A stretch of DNA of 64,000 nt from Panicum virgatum (Eukaryota; Streptophyta; Magnoliopsida; Poales; Poaceae). The stretch is taken from contig NC_053146.1 in the NCBI RefSeq assembly GCF_016808335.1, forward strand, positions 12,531,015 through 12,595,014, in the 5' to 3' direction. This document shows, piece after piece, positions 31,606 through 44,961 of the stretch. Below the pieces are notes generated by a model. It did no database searches, was not told the DNA's origin, and worked only from the letters and a program-made list of their open reading frames with translations. A program made the position numbers and the translations under genes. The stretch's first letter is position 1. The number at the start of each line of letters is the position of its first letter.

Positions 31606-33552
31606 TGTAACACCCTAATTTAAATTTCAGCTTTTAATAATAAATTTAATTGGTTTATTTAATTTTCTAAGGATTTAATTTGCTTAGCTTGCATTTTGAT
31701 TTAATTTTGTTCCTTAAGTAATTAAAATTTTAGCATAGTTTTAAATTTTGGTGTTGCATTCATGCTGGTGCATAGTTTTAATTATTTGAGTGTGGTTTGA
31801 ATTCAAATTTGTATTTGAATTCAAACTTTGTTTGAATTAGAAATAGAAAAGAGAGAGGAAATAGAAATAGAAGAGAGCCCCGCCCAAAACCCTCTCCAAA
31901 ACCCAGCCAGGCTTTTCCCTTTTCTTGGCCCAGTAGCATCCCGCGGCCCAGTTCACCCCGCTCGGCCTGTTACAGCTCGCAGCAGCGCGCCCGAGTCCAC
32001 GCCTCCACCCGCTCCATCCCCCGCAGCACCGCGCTTTCCACTCCAGTGGATTACGCATGCCTCTCTCATGCCCCACGGCCAAATCGCAGCCCAAACGGAC
32101 CCCTGGGGCGTCGGATTGGCCAAGTCCGGCGAGAACCCCGCCGCGGGTAGCATCGCCGGCGGCAGCGCAGCCGCTGCCAACGCCTTCCCAGCCCTGGGCC
32201 GTCCGATCCTAGATCTACGGTCCGGATTAGTTCGGCCCGGAGTCAAACCAGCAGATACCGGTCAGCGCCTGGCTCTTTTGCTAAAGACACCCCCAGCTTT
32301 CTTAGAATCAACCCGCCGTCCAGCCGCGTGCAAAAGTATTTGCACGTGGGTCCTGTTTTTAACCTTTTAGCCCCTCAGTTCCTTTAAATTAGTACCCGCA
32401 GTCCAGACTTGACATTTTTGCGTGTTAGTCCTCGGATCTTTCTAGTTATTACGTTATAGTCCTCGGTTTAGCCTAGAAACCCCATGGAACTTAGTTTTTC
32501 TCGAAGATAAGCCCCTAGAACTTGTTTTTAGCCTAGATTATGCGTTTTAACTCCATTTTAGGCGTTCTTTATGTCCACGCGATCGTTGTAACACGTAGAA
32601 TAGTTTTAGACTAGTTTAGTGTGCTGTTTTTATGTATTGATGTACTGTTCCTTAGCTTTTGTTAGGGTTTGCTTGTATGCTTATTGTGTGCCTTGTTTTT
32701 GGCCATGTGCTCGTGAGTAGACGTTGAGCTACCGGAGGAGCCCCAGTATCAGTACCCGGAGCAGCTGTCTTTTGAGCAGTTTGAGTAGCAGCCGGAGCAG
32801 TACGAGGAAGGCAAGTATAACATGAACAACCTATCACTTTTAAATACAATTTCATACTTCATTTTAATACTGTATGCCTATAAGAATTTTCCTAGCCACT
32901 TTATATCCTTTATATATCCTTTGGGTTGCATTTTGGTTAGTTGTGCTAGGTACCGCGCTATAACACATAATGGTCCTTTTTAATTAATTTGATTAATGGT
33001 ATATGCAACTTAATTCTGAGAGTGGCCCTCTGTGTGGCTTGAGTGGCTCACGTCTCGTTAAAATTAGTTTTTGTTAGAAACTTGGTTTAGGGGGCCAGCA
33101 CGGTGCTTACTGCCTGGTTGGCCACTCTCCATAAGGACCGGTTCATAGAGCGACAACCTGGGACAACAGCGCTACCACAAGACTGGAATGAGACGGTCTT
33201 GGCGTAATAATTAGGTCTTTTTTGGTTTGGAGTAACTTACCTGCGGGGCAAGGGTGGTAAGCTTCTTTGTCCCTCGTACTGAGTGGCCTCATCTGTGGTA
33301 TTCTTGACTCCCACTAGACTTGCTACATGGTCGCCGATCCAACCCTTGCGGTTATTTCCTTACCAACGAGATATGTGGTATCAGACATTTTTGTCATTAA
33401 TGTAATAAATAACATTCGTATTCACTTTATTATATCTTTTTACGTGATATGTGCTATGATATACTGTTCATTCTGTTATATATACGTGTGACTTGATCCT
33501 GGCACAGTATATGATTGCTCGGTTTATGTCCTTTTATAAACCGGGTGTTACA
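31606..33552 (+). repeat. Element C 5' LTR, 1947 bp, internally deleted
   Basis: Compared with the 3' LTR (38726-41280) it lacks the segment between CCAACGAGA (33365) and TATCAGACATTTTTG (33379), with a short unmatched filler TATGTGG at the junction. The second exon of the LTR-internal reading frame is lost with it. Confidence 0.88.
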
Positions 33553-33555
33553 GAG

Positions 33556-33567
33556 TGGTATCAGAGC
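33556..33567 (+). promoter_or_regulatory. Primer binding site of element C
   Basis: TGGTATCAGAGC, complementary to the 3' end of initiator tRNA-Met, starts 3 bp after the 5' LTR. Confidence 0.9.
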
Positions 33568-33569
33568 CG

Positions 33570-34123
33570 TATCGACTGTAGGACGAAGCCTAGATAGAAC
33601 TGGTCGAGTTTTAGGACTTCTTCTCTCCAATCCTTGCTTGCTGAAACTATTTTACTATTATACCCCTTGAATTCTATGCCTTTTACTCGTCTTGCCTTGA
33701 TTTCTCTCTCTAAAGAATAGTTTTCGTAGATTTTGGCCTGAATCAGTCATCTGACCCCCATGAGTATCAGCTAGGTGACCCTTTATAATAATACGATAGT
33801 ACATTTTGCGACGCGTTGTGGTTAGTCGAGTCGGATGTTAAACTCGGCTAAGTCGTGAAAATTGTCTGCTTGTTATTATGCTACATGATTGATTTGGATT
33901 TTTGAATGATTGCATAGTTTAGTAGCTAAAATTTGTTTAATAAAAATTAGTATTAAGTTAAAGTTAATTAATTAATAAAATGAGTTAGATCGTTGGGGGT
34001 AAAACAGTCCACTCTATCCTGTCTACTTTATCATGGCTGAGTCTTTTTCCGCAAAGAGTTATCTTATCCATCTGAATTTATTCCTGCAATATCCTTACTC
34101 GTGAAATCTTTTGTCCAAATCAG
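33570..34123 (+). other. Untranslated leader of element C
   Basis: AT-rich leader between PBS and gag ATG; closely matched at 54424-54979 in element D. No coding potential. Confidence 0.7.
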
Positions 34124-35395
34124 ATGGTAAACACCAGGCGTGGTTCTGACCAGCAGGGGCAGAACAACCAGGGTACTAGGATCCCGATGCCTCCGCCTCT
34201 GACCCCGGAGCAGTACTTCCAGCTCCAGATGCAGATGATGGCTACCCTGAACAACACTGTTCAGGCACTTTAGCAGGCTCACACTCAGCCTTCGCCTCCT
34301 CCACCGCCACAGCCTCGCGATAGGCGTGCTGAGTTCCTGAGGGGTCACCCTCCGACGTTCTCTCACACGTCCGACCCTCTTCAGGCTGACGACTGGCTCC
34401 GTGCAGTGGAGCGTCAGCTGGACATCGCCCAGTGCGATGATCGGGAGCGAGTCTTGTACGCAGCAGGACAGCTGCGAGGTGCAGCTTTGGACTGGTGGGA
34501 GTCCCACCCAGTTCAGGACCGCGAGGCTCTCACCTGGCTCCAGTTCCAGGAGCGGTTCCGCAGTCACAACGTCCCCGCGGGCGTTATGAAGATGAAGCAG
34601 AAGGAGTTCCTTGCACTGAAGCAGGTAATCTCAGATATAATCATTCAGCGTTTCCTTTTGAGCTAATACCCCCTTGAGCTATCTTTTTGAGTTATGAATT
34701 AATCTTTCGATATCTATCTGTCTTTTTGGCTTCATGGGACTATGACGGTCACGGAGTATCGTGATCGTTTTCTGTAGCTTGCTCGCTACGCCCCTGCCGA
34801 TGTTGCGGATGACTGCAAGAAGCAGGAGTACTTCATGGAGGGTCTTGAGGACTACCTCCAGTACGGGCTGCTCAACCTCCGCTTCGACAACTTCAACCAT
34901 CTGGTTGACAGCGCGCTCAACACTGAGCGCAAGCACTTGGAGATGGAGGACAAGAAGAGGAAGATTGACCCCATTGCTTCCGGCAGCAACACTCGTCCTC
35001 GCCTCCAGCCGCCTCAGCAGTACCAGCAGCAGCAGTACCGGCCTCCCCAGCAGTACCAGCAGAGGCCGCAGCAGTACCAGCCACGACAGCAGCAGCAGGC
35101 AGGTCAGGGCCCGAGGTTACCGGCACCTCCGGCTCGTGCTGCTCCACCAGCTCCGCCAGCACCTCAGGCTCCATGGCAGGCAACTCCTCCTGCTGGACAG
35201 CAGGCTCCGGCAACTCCTCGCGTGTGCTATCACTGCGGCCATCCGGGGCACTACGCCAACTCTTGCCCCCGGAAGGCGCAGGCGGGACAGCAGGGGCGCC
35301 CAGCTCAGCCCAGGGCGCCAGCACAGGGTCGGGTGAACCACGTGACGGTCGAGTCAGCGGCCGAGGCTCCTAACGTGGTTATTGGTACGTTCATG
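34124..35395 (+). pseudogene. Element C gag (with intron)
   Basis: ATG at 34124 (MVNTRRGSDQQGQNNQG). A TAG at 34270 interrupts exon 1. The retrotransposon gag domain follows (TSDPLQADDWLRAVERQLDI, AALDWWESHPVQ). Exon 1 ends LALKQ at 34624, the intron is 34625-34735, and exon 2 resumes GTMTVTEYRDRF but meets a TAG at 34777. In this copy the acceptor AG has become AT. The C-terminal part is Gln/Pro-rich (QQYQQ repeats) with a CCHC knuckle CYHCGHPGHYANSC at 35224-35265. Confidence 0.85.
34625..34735 (+). other. gag intron of element C, acceptor mutated
   Basis: GTAATC at 34625 opens an AT-rich 111-bp insertion with stops in the gag frame. It ends CTTTTTGGCTTCAT before GGGACT. In element D the same place reads TTCAG. 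Exons on both sides join in frame in the conserved gag order. Confidence 0.75.
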
Positions 35396-38300
35396 GTCAA
35401 CTCTCACCCTGCTACAGTGCTTTCGATACCGGTGCTACTCATTCTTTCATTTCTAAGTCATTTGCCGAGAAGCATGGTATACCAGTTTCTTATATGAGGA
35501 CAACTATGGTGGTTACCTCACCTGGGGGCCAGATACACACATGTTCTATATGCTCCAGAATTAATATTGTCATAAAGGGGGTAGAGTTCCGCACTGGTTT
35601 GATCGTCATTGATTCCTCGGGGATAGATGTGATTTTGGGCATGGAGACCCTTACCAGATGGGGAGTCCGTATTGATTGTGCTCAGCGGACTGTTCACTTG
35701 TCGGCATCTGATGGCCAAGAGGTGACAGTCAGTGCTTCAGAGCCCTCGGGATTTCTTCATCAGATGGAGGCAAGACCCACGGACAGTATTCGCGTGGTTT
35801 CTGAATTCCCGGATGTCTTTCCGGATGATTTGCCAGGTATGCCGCCTAAACGCGACATCGAGTTTTCTATTGATCTCTTGCCTGGCACAGCTCCTATTGC
35901 AAAGCGGCCCTACCTCATGTCACCTATAGAGCATGAGGAAGTTAAGAAGACTATTGATGAGTTGCTAGCCAAGGGCTATATCCGTCGCAGCTTCTCTCCT
36001 TGGGCTTTTCCATTAGTTGCTGGTAGATAAGAAGGATGGCTCGAAGAGAATGTGTGTCGATTATCGGGAGCTGAATGCAGTTACTATCAAGAACAAGCAT
36101 CCACTGCCCCGTATTAAGGATCTCTTCGATCTGCTTCGAGGTGCTCGTATATTCTCGAAGATTGATCTGCGTTCGGGTTATTTCCAGCTGAGGATTCATC
36201 CTGGGGATATTCCGAAAACGGCATTCACTTGCAAGTACGGGCTAAATGAGTACACAGTCATGTCCTTCGGCTTGACTAATGCCCCGGCTTTCTTCATGCA
36301 TCTGATGAACATGGTTTTCATGGATTATCTGGATGTCTTCGTGGTGATCTTTATTGATGATATTCTGATCTTCTCCAAGACAGAAGAAGAGCATGAGGAG
36401 CATCTGAGACTCGTATTGCAGAGACTGAGGGAGCATCAGTTGTATGCCAAGTTCAGCAAGTGCGAGTTCTGGATTGACGAGGTTCCATTCCTCGGTCATG
36501 TTATCTCTCAGGGGGGCATTGCTGTTGATCCGAGCAAGGTGAAGGATGTGCTAGAGTGGGAGACACTGCAGACAGTAAAGGAAGTCAGGTCATTCTTGGG
36601 CTTAGCTGGATATTATCGGAGGTTCATTGAGAATTTCTCCAAGATCGCGAAGCCTTTGACTTCTTTGCTAGAGAAGAATGTGGCATTCATATGGACTGAT
36701 GAGCGTCAGAAGGCCTTTGACGATCTGAAGAAGAGGTTGACTACGGCGCCAGTCCTTACTCTGCCAGACTAGAGCAAGAGGTTCACAGTGTATTGTGATG
36801 CTTTGAAGGATGGTCTTGGGTGTGTCCTGATGCAGGAGGGCAGAGTGATTGCTTATGCTTCACGGCAGTTATGTCGGCATGAGCTGAATTATCCCACTCA
36901 TGATCTTGAGTTAGCCGCAGTTGTGCATGCTCTGAAGATTTGGAGGCATTACTTGTATGAGCAGCAGTGTGATATCTACACTGATCACAAGAGCCTCAAG
37001 TATATTTTCACGCAGAATGAGCTGAACGTGCGGCAGAGAAGATGGTTAGAGTTGGTCAAGGACTATGACATGGAGATTCACTACCATCCGGGTAAGGCCA
37101 ATGTTGTAGCAGTTGCTTTGAGCAGGAGAAGCTATGTCAACATGGCCGTGGCTTTCCAGATGCCTCCAGAGTTATGCAAGGAGTTCGAGCAGTTGAGTCT
37201 GGGCTTCTTGCATCATATCTCTAGTGCAGCATTTGAGGCAGTACCGACTCTAGAGTCAGAGATCAGGCAGCATCAGAAGGAAGATGAGAAGCTGCAGGAG
37301 ATCCGTGAGTTGCTCAAGAAGGGCAAGGCTCCACACTTCAGAGAGGATGATCAGGGAACCTTGTGGTACAAGAACCGGATCTGTGTGCCAGATGTGAATG
37401 ATCTCCGGAAGTTGATTCTGAGTGAGGCCCATGATACATCTTACTCTATTCATCCGGGCAGCACGAAGATGTATTATGACCTGAAGGAACGTTTCTGGTG
37501 GTATGGTATGAAGCGTTCAGTGGCAGAGTACGTGGCTATTTGTGAGACCTGTCAGCGTGTCAAGGCTGAGCATCAGAGGCCAGCAGATCTGTTACAGCCT
37601 TTGAAGATTCTAGAGTGGAAATGAGAGGAAATCACTATGGACTTCATTGTCGGATTGCCTCGTACTCAGAAAGGGTACAACTCCATATGGGTAGTAGTGG
37701 ATCGTCTGACGAAGGTTGCTCACTTCATTCCAGTGAACACTACTTACTCCAGTGCTAGACTTGCGGAGTTGTACATCTCTCGGATTGTCTGCTTACATGG
37801 TGTGCCCAAGAAGATCATATCTGACAGAGGGTCTCAGTTCACTTCTCGATTCTGGGAGCAGCTCCATGATTCGCTGGATATGAAGCTGCGTTTCAGTACG
37901 GCTTATCACCCTCAGACAGATGGGCAGATAGAGAGAACCAGCCAAGTGTTGGAGGATATGCTGAGAGCCTGTGCCATTCAGTACGGTACTAGTTGGGATA
38001 AGTGCCTGTCATATGCTGAGTTTTCATATAACAACAGCTATCAGGCCAGTCTAAAGAAGTCTCCCTTCGAGGCATTGTATGGCAGAAAGTGCAGGACTCC
38101 TCTCTATTGGGATCAGATTGGTGAGAAGCAGCTGTTTGGCCCTAAGATCATAGATGATGCAGAGCAGATGGTTCAGGCTGTGCGAGAAAATCTGAGGATT
38201 GCACAGAGCAGGCAAAAGAGCTATGTAGATGGCAAACGGAGAGACCTGACTTTCAGTGTTGGTGATCATGTATACCTGAAGGTGTCTCCGATGAGAGGAA

Positions 38301-38689
38301 TCCGCAGGTTTAATGTCAAGGGGAAGTTAGCACCTCGGTATGTTGGTCCATTCAAGGTGCTAGAGAGGAAAGGCGAAGTTGCTTATCGCCTGGAGTTGCC
38401 CACCAGCCTCTCAGGAGTTCACGATGTCTTCCATATATCTCAGCTGAAGAGGTGTCTGCGAGTACCCGAGGAGCAGGCACCACTGGATGGAGTAGATGTG
38501 CAGGAAGATCTGACTTATACTGAGCATCCGGTGAAGATTCTGGAGACATCAGAAAGGGTTACTCGGAACAAGCGCATCAAGATGTGCAGAGTTCAGTGGA
38601 GTCACCACAGTGAAGCTGAGGCTACATGGGAGCGAGAAGATGAGCTGAGGAAGACCTATCCAGATCTCTTTGCTAGCCAGCCCAGCTAA
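35390..38689 (+). pseudogene. Element C pol: protease, RT, RNase H, integrase, chromodomain-like end
   Basis: The protease region (near 35420) has lost a base just before the catalytic DTG, shifting the frame. RT has [14 protein letters not shown] and [11 protein letters not shown] (around 36350), with one inserted base near 36013. RNase H is seen as [14 protein letters not shown]; the usual catalytic DAS is DAL. Stops lie at 36770 (Q codon to TAG) and 37622 (TGG to TGA). Integrase shows HHCC ([15 protein letters not shown]) and D,D,E motifs ([26 protein letters not shown]). The end [19 protein letters not shown] is the chromodomain-like tail that places it with Tekay/Del chromoviruses. Confidence 0.9.
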
Positions 38690-38725
38690 ATCTCGGGGAC
38701 GCGATTTCTTTAAGGGGGTAGGGTC

Positions 38726-41280
38726 TGTAACACCCTAATTGAAATTTTAGCTTTTAATAATAAATTAAATTGGTTTATTTAATTTTCTAAGGATTTAATT
38801 TGCTTAGCTTGCATTTTGATTTAATTTTGTTCCTTAAGTAATTAAAATTTTATCATAGTTTTAAATTTTGGTGTTGCATTCATGCTGGTGCATAGTTTTA
38901 ATTATTTGAGTGTGGTTTGAATTCAAATTTGTATTTAAATTCAAACTTTGTTTGAATTAGAAATAGAAAAGAGAGAGGAAATAGAAATAGAAGAGAGCCC
39001 AGCCCAAAACCCTCTCCAAAACCCAGCCCAGCTTTTCCCTTTTCTTGGCCCAGTAGCATCCCGCGGCCCAGTTCACCCCGCTCGGCCTGTTACAGCCCGT
39101 AGCAGCGCGCCCGAGTCCACGCCTCCACCCGCTCCGTCCCCCGCAGCACCGCGCTTTCCACTCCAGTGGATTACGCATGCCTCTCTCATGCCCCACGACC
39201 AAATCGCAGCCCAAACGGACCCCTGGGGCGTCGGATTGGCCAAGTCCGGCGAGAACCCCGCCGCGGGTAGCGTCGCCGGCGGCAGCGTAGCCGCTGCCAA
39301 CGCCTTCCCAGCCCTGGGCCGTCCGATCCTAGATCTACGGTCTGGATTAGATCGGCCTGGAGTCAAACTAGCAGATACCAGTCAGCGTCTGGCTCTTTTG
39401 CTAAAGACACACCCAGCTTTCTTAGAATCAACCCGCCGTCCAGTCGCGTGCAAAAGTATTTGCACGTGGGTCCTGTTTTTAACCTTTTAGCCCCTCAGTT
39501 CCTTTAAATTAGTACCCGCAGTCCAGACTTGACGTTTTTGCATGTTAGTCCTCGGATCTTTCTAGTTATTATGTTAAAGTCCTCGGTTTAGCCTAGAAAC
39601 CCCCTGGAACTTAGTTTTTCTCGCAGATAAGCCCCTAGAACTTGTTTTTAGCATAGATTATGCGTTTTAACTCTGTTTTAGGCGTTCTTTATGTCCACAT
39701 GATCGTTGTAATGCGTAGAATAGTTTTAGACTAGTTTAGTGTGCTGTTTTTATGTATTGATGTACTGTTCCTTAGCTTTTGTTAGGGTTTGCTTGTATGC
39801 TTATTGTGTGCCTTGTTTTTGGCCATGTGCTCGTGAGTAGACGTTGAGCTACCGGAGGAGCCCCAGTACCAGTACCAGTACCCGGAGCAGCCGTCTTTTG
39901 AGCAGTTTGAGCAGCAGCCGGAGTAGTACGAGGAAGGCAAGTATAACATGAACAACCTATCACTTTTAAATACAATTTCATACTGCATTTTAATACTGTA
40001 TGCCTATAAGGATTTTCCTAGCCACTTTATATCCTTTATATATCCTTTGGGTTGCATTTTGGTTAGTTGTGCTAGGTGCCGCGCTATAACACATAATGGT
40101 CCTTTTTAATTAATTTGATTAATGGTATATGCAACTTAATTCTGAGAGTGGCCCTCTGTGTGGATTGAGTGGCTCAGGTCTCGTTAAATTGGTTTTTGTT
40201 AGAAACTTGGTTTAGGGGGCCAGCACGGTGCTTACTGCCTGGTTGACCACTCTCCATAAGGACCGGTTCATAGAGCGACAACCTGGGACAACAGCGCTAC
40301 CACAAGACTGGAATGGGACGGTCTTGGCGTAATAATTAGGTCTTTTTGATTTGGAGTAACTTACCTGCGGGGCAAGGGTGGTAAGCTTCTATGTCCCTCG
40401 TACTGAGTGGCCTCGTCTGTGGTATTCTTGACGCCCACTAGACCTGCTACATGGTCGCCGATCCAACCCTCGCGTTATTTCCTTACCAACGAGATTCTTT
40501 GAAAAGGCCTCGTAGTGAGTTTGCTAGTCATCTCACCTAAGGAAGTGTGATGAACAACTGGCGTAGCTCACGACTTGTGGGTAAAGATGTGCAACCTCTG
40601 CAGAGTGTAAAACTGGTATACTAGCCGTGCTTACGGTCATGAGCGGCCCAGATCCTCCTTTTGATTAGTGGGGTTATCTCCTTCCGACGAGGGGGTGCCT
40701 CTCGGGGTTACCTTGGTGGTTTCGGTTTGGTTCTCAGTAGTAACATGATTAATTTTGATTAATTACTATGTAACTGGGTTTATAGTAATTCATCAACTTG
40801 TAGTAAATAGCTTTAATAAAATTTTGCCAAGACTTAAAAGCTAATGCAGTCAGTCAGCCAACCTAGAGCCTCATAGTTTGTGTTATACTTGTTGAGTACA
40901 AGTTGTGTACTCACTCTTGCCTCTTCTCTACTTTTTCCTCTTGGGGATACTCTACTGCTGCTCAGTTCCTGCCGCCGCGAGGGAGTTTGCTCAGCGCTAC
41001 CAGGACTACGAGGACTTCTAGGCGTTCGTCTCCCAGTCGACGTCCCTGTGGCGCCCTGCTCAGGTTCGGAGAGTTTTTTTATCGTATTTGTACTTCGCTT
41101 CCGCTGTATCAGACATTTTTGTCATTAATGTAATAAATAACATTCGTATTCGCTTTATTATATCTTTTTACTGTGATATGTGCTATGATATACTGTTCAT
41201 TCTATTGTATATACGTGTGACTTGATCCTGGCACGTATATGATTGCTCGGTTTATGTTCTTTTATAAACCGGGTGTTACA
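38726..41280 (+). repeat. Element C 3' LTR, 2555 bp
   Basis: It starts TGTAACACCC right after the PPT and ends GGGTGTTACA before the CACAG duplication. The right part (from about 39600) is shared with the element D LTR. The left part (38726 to about 39590) is unrelated to D apart from the first 200 bp. Exons of the LTR-internal frame are at 39841-39936 and 40966-41021. Confidence 0.9.
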
Positions 41281-41285
41281 CACAG
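41281..41285. repeat. Target duplication CACAG, right of element C
   Basis: Matches 31601-31605. Confidence 0.9.
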
Positions 41286-41945
41286 TCATCCCGTGATCAT
41301 GTGGATGCCGCTGCGGGTGGAGCTTTGTTCTCGCTGACCATTGAAAGAGCTACATCATTGATCGAGAAGATGGTTTCCAACCAAGGTTGGAGCGATGATC
41401 GCCTCCAACCGCGCCAGCGAGGTATGCACTCCGTCAAGGAGGCCGACATGCTCGCTATGAAGATTGATCTCCTCCTCAAGAAATTTTAGGATTATTCCCA
41501 AGATAAGGTTCAGATGCAAACACTTCAAGCCTTGGAAACTCGCATGACGTGCGAGGTCTGCGGGAATGTTGGACATTCGGGCGACAATTGCCCAGAAACC
41601 CAAGAAGAAGCTCTATTCCTCAATGGCAGTAATGGGTTTCGTCCACAAGGAGGTCAGGGGTGGAATCAACCACGCCCATATTACGAAGGAGGTAATGGGA
41701 ATTCGAATTCTTTCGGTCCTAACCATCCTACCCTGAGAGATCTTGTCTACGATCAAGCGAAGATCAGTGAGTCCCTTCAGAAGAAGTTGGCCGGTATGGA
41801 CAAATCTATGGAGACCATCCATGCTAAGATGGACGGATTCTCCACTGCCATCCAGAATCAGTTTAGTTTCAACAAGATGATTGAGACTCAACTAGCTCAA
41901 GTGGCTGCTACCAAGCCCCTGCTTTGGAGAATATTAAGGCGATAG
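41286..41945 (+). pseudogene. Element B gag, C-terminal half
   Basis: Resumes after element C with ERATSLIEKMVSNQGWSDDR and ADMLAMKIDLLLKKF. A TAG at 41487 is in frame. A CCHC knuckle CEVCGNVGHSGDNC lies at 41550-41591, then NQPRPYYEGGN and a coiled region (KKLAGMDKSMETIHAKMDGF). Ends at a TAG near 41943 or a frameshift into the protease frame. Confidence 0.8.
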
Positions 41946-42016
41946 CCACATGAGGAGGTAAAACTACTCAAGACCCGCCTTATCCTAACCATGTTAACAG
42001 AAAGAAAGCAAGCCCG

Positions 42017-42989
42017 GTGGCAGAAGAACCACCTCGGGGGGAGGAACCCGAGAAGGTTCATGAAGGGAAGACGGCTCCACATGAATTTTATGATACCCAA
42101 GTATTGCCGTTCCCTATGAGGGCAAGGAAGCTAAGTACAGATGAGCAGTTCAGCTGCTTTGTTGAGATAATACAACAAGTGAACATCAATGTACCCTTGA
42201 TGGATGCGATGAAGGTTCTGACCTATGCTCGTTATATCAAGGACATAATCAACAACAAGCGACCACTGCCAACTACCGAAGTAATCAATCTCACTGAGGC
42301 ATGCAGTGCTGCTATACTTCAACAATTGCCCGAGAAGAAGAAGGATCCAGGATTCCGAACTATCAGATGTTCGATAGGGGCACAGAACTTCGACAAAGCC
42401 TTATGTGATTTGGGAGCCAGTGTTAGTGTGATGCCGAAGGCGGTCTTCGACCAACTCAACTACACAGAGTTGACACCGACACCCATGCAGTTGCAATTGG
42501 CTGACTCCTCAGTATGGCACCCAGAAGGAATCGCTGAGGATGTCCCCCTGAGAGTACGGGACTATTTTGACCCAGTCGATTTTGTGGTACTAGATATGAA
42601 TAATCAGAAGGAGACTACTCTCATTCTAGGATGGCCATTCCTCAATACAGCAGATGCACATATTGATGTTGGGGCCGGAGAAATTTGACTTCCGACCCAA
42701 GAAAGATCAATGCTTGATGATCCGAGTCAAATTTGGGCCAAATCCTCAGAAAATCAAAGAAGTTGAAGTCACACCCTCTCAGAAAGATAGTCTTATACCT
42801 TTTATGAAGACACTTATGAAAGAAGATCCAGCGAACTCAAAAAGGTCTAAGAAGAAGGGTAAATCAAAGGATCCTGTTCCTGCGCCGCCTACGCCACCAA
42901 AGAAGACCAAGAAGGTGTGGCGCAAGAAGAACAAGACGTCATCGACTGCTACTACTTCTCCATGTACGGACGGAACGACCTCAACCTGA
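42017..42989 (+). pseudogene. Element B retropepsin-like protease and basic tail
   Basis: The conserved Athila region reads PFPMRARKLSTDEQFSCFVE and LTEACSAAILQQLPEKKKDP. The retropepsin fold has CDLGASVSVMPK, where the usual catalytic D-T/S-G is DLG, as in many plant retroelement proteases of this type. It continues TTLILGWPFLNTADAHIDVG. A frame change near 42680 leads to FDFRPKKDQCLMIRVKFGPN and then a Lys/Pro-rich tail ending at 42989. No polymerase follows. Confidence 0.8.
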
Positions 42990-44422
42990 TCAGGTATGGA
43001 GAAAGGTCCTGCTTTTTGACCCTAAACTAAGAGCTAGCCTGGAGGAGGTTCCCTCCCCTAAGTCAACTGTATCCCTTTATTTGCTTTCAATAAAAATTGA
43101 TAAAAACTTTCAAAAACAAAATAAAAATTTACTGCTTTATTTCCCTTTTCCATGATGCGCGGTAAGAATGTTTTAACTCCCTTTTGATAAGTTGAAAGGA
43201 TGAGTTTTGCTTTGCTCTATCATGTCTGTTGTGCCTAATTTGAAAATAAGAGTTCTCTTGAGTTTATATTCGTTGGTTATACAAATATGTTGCCAATAAT
43301 TCTGAAAGTTCCGTGGGTTGCATATGCTTGATCTGAGTCTAAGTTGTTGTGAGTTTAGATATGGTAAATAAGGTTATGCAAGCTTGTTCTAGTGATGCTT
43401 GAAGTCTGGAGTTGTTTTCGAAAAAAAATATATTAAAAGGCAAGTTTCCCAGCGATATGCAATGTCCTACCAGAGCCATATGTCATATTCCATGAAAAAC
43501 CCTTATACATACGCTGCTTGATATTCTGTTGAGTTTTGTCAAATTGGGTGACCCTAGTAATATGCTCTTCATGCTTTCTCGATCATAAGCACGTACACGT
43601 CCCATCAATTTGTTATATTCCTACACTGAGAATTAGCACCACCATCCACTTCACATCTATAAATGCTCCATGTCTTGGTGATCTCTCTCGTAGAACATTC
43701 CTGAAATAAAATAAAGTCATGGTTGCCCTAAAAAGAAGAGAAAAGATGGCATGCCAAAGAAGCATGACCCAAAAAAAAGGGAGAGAAAAAGGGGGTAACC
43801 ATGTCTCAAAAAAAATGAAAAAGAGAGAGACAAGGATGATTCGAGAGAGAAAAGCCATTACCTCAAGGAGTAAGACATATTCATCCATCTATCCATCCAT
43901 TCATACACTTGCACCTTTTGATTGAGATTGCATGACTTGTTTCTCTATGGATCCTCTCTTTGACTTTACAATAAATAGAATATAAGTGTGATCTGTTCTT
44001 ATCCTACCTTGAGCTCCACAAAGGCTTGTAGTAGTAGGGAAAATCAAAGGCAAACACTGCCCTGGTGAAATACAAGATGAGTGCCTCGAGAGAGTTATCT
44101 TGGAGCTTTGCCATGTTTTCAAAAAAATCTTTCAAAGAAAAAGTGTCTCCAGATGGATTGAGGATCTATGAACAAGTAAGTACTGCTTTATGCACCATTC
44201 TAACTCTCAACAGTCCAAGACAAGGAGACAGCTAAAAAGCCCTATGAGGGAGTAAGGTAATTGAGCAAAGGTATGCTAACCAACTTATTTAAGCTTATAG
44301 ATGAATCTCTTTGCTTCAGACTATGACATGACAGGTAAGGTATGAGTCAAAGTGATTTTCTGATTAACAACCTATTTTTTCCTACTTTGCTCGGGACGAG
44401 CAAAGGACAACTTGGGGGATCT
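42990..44422 (+). other. Noncoding 3' region of element B with PPT
   Basis: About 1.4 kb without a recognisable domain. In autonomous relatives RT, RNase H, integrase and the env-like region would lie here. A-rich and low-complexity stretches (43715-43870) yield only spurious frames. It ends with CGGGACGAGCAAAGG and the PPT. Confidence 0.7.
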
Positions 44423-44912
44423 TGTTGACGCTCACTAACGATCATTTCTAGGCGTCTACTTGATCAGAAAATCATGAGAGTTTGCATTTCTTACACGCAT
44501 CCTTATCCAATAAAGTTCCTAAATCACACTTTACCTTTTAGAATATGGAAGTTGTGTTTTCAAGCTAATATGCAGGTTACAAGCACACTTTGGCCCGACA
44601 CAAAATCATGGAAAACATCAGAGTACCGATTCAGGCTCAAATGGACCAAGTGAAGCCCAAGAACTGAAGCAAACCCAGCTGGGGCAGGCCATGCCTCAAC
44701 TTTAGGACAAGGGGAGACCAAGACAAGCCCACTCCATGAAGTTGGGGGCGGTTGGCGGCCCGGGCAGGCCGACCGACATACCTGGTCGGCCGGCCAGGCC
44801 CGTGGGCCCCACCGCCTCAACCAAGGCACGTGGCGCTTCCCTGTTGGCTCACAATGTCGGTTTGGGGTGCTGCGGCTGGTGGCTCCCTGCTATAAATACA
44901 AGGGGGGTAGAG

Positions 44913-44961
<49 letters not shown>

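Larger units (their letters stand above)
31606..41280 (+). mobile_element. Element C: chromovirus-type Ty3/gypsy retrotransposon, 9675 bp
   Basis: A full-length element with TGTAACACCC...GGGTGTTACA LTRs, PBS for initiator methionine tRNA, gag with an intron, pol and PPT (AAGGGGGTAGGGTC, 38712-38725). It is bounded by a CACAG duplication and inserted in gag of element B. LTRs differ in length because the 5' one has lost about 610 bp. It has several frame breaks (see gag and pol), so it is not autonomous. Confidence 0.92.

Noticed and set aside
43719..43925. Lys/Arg-rich 68-codon frame in element B
   Set aside because: Purine-rich low-complexity tract in the noncoding 3' region of B, no recognisable domain.
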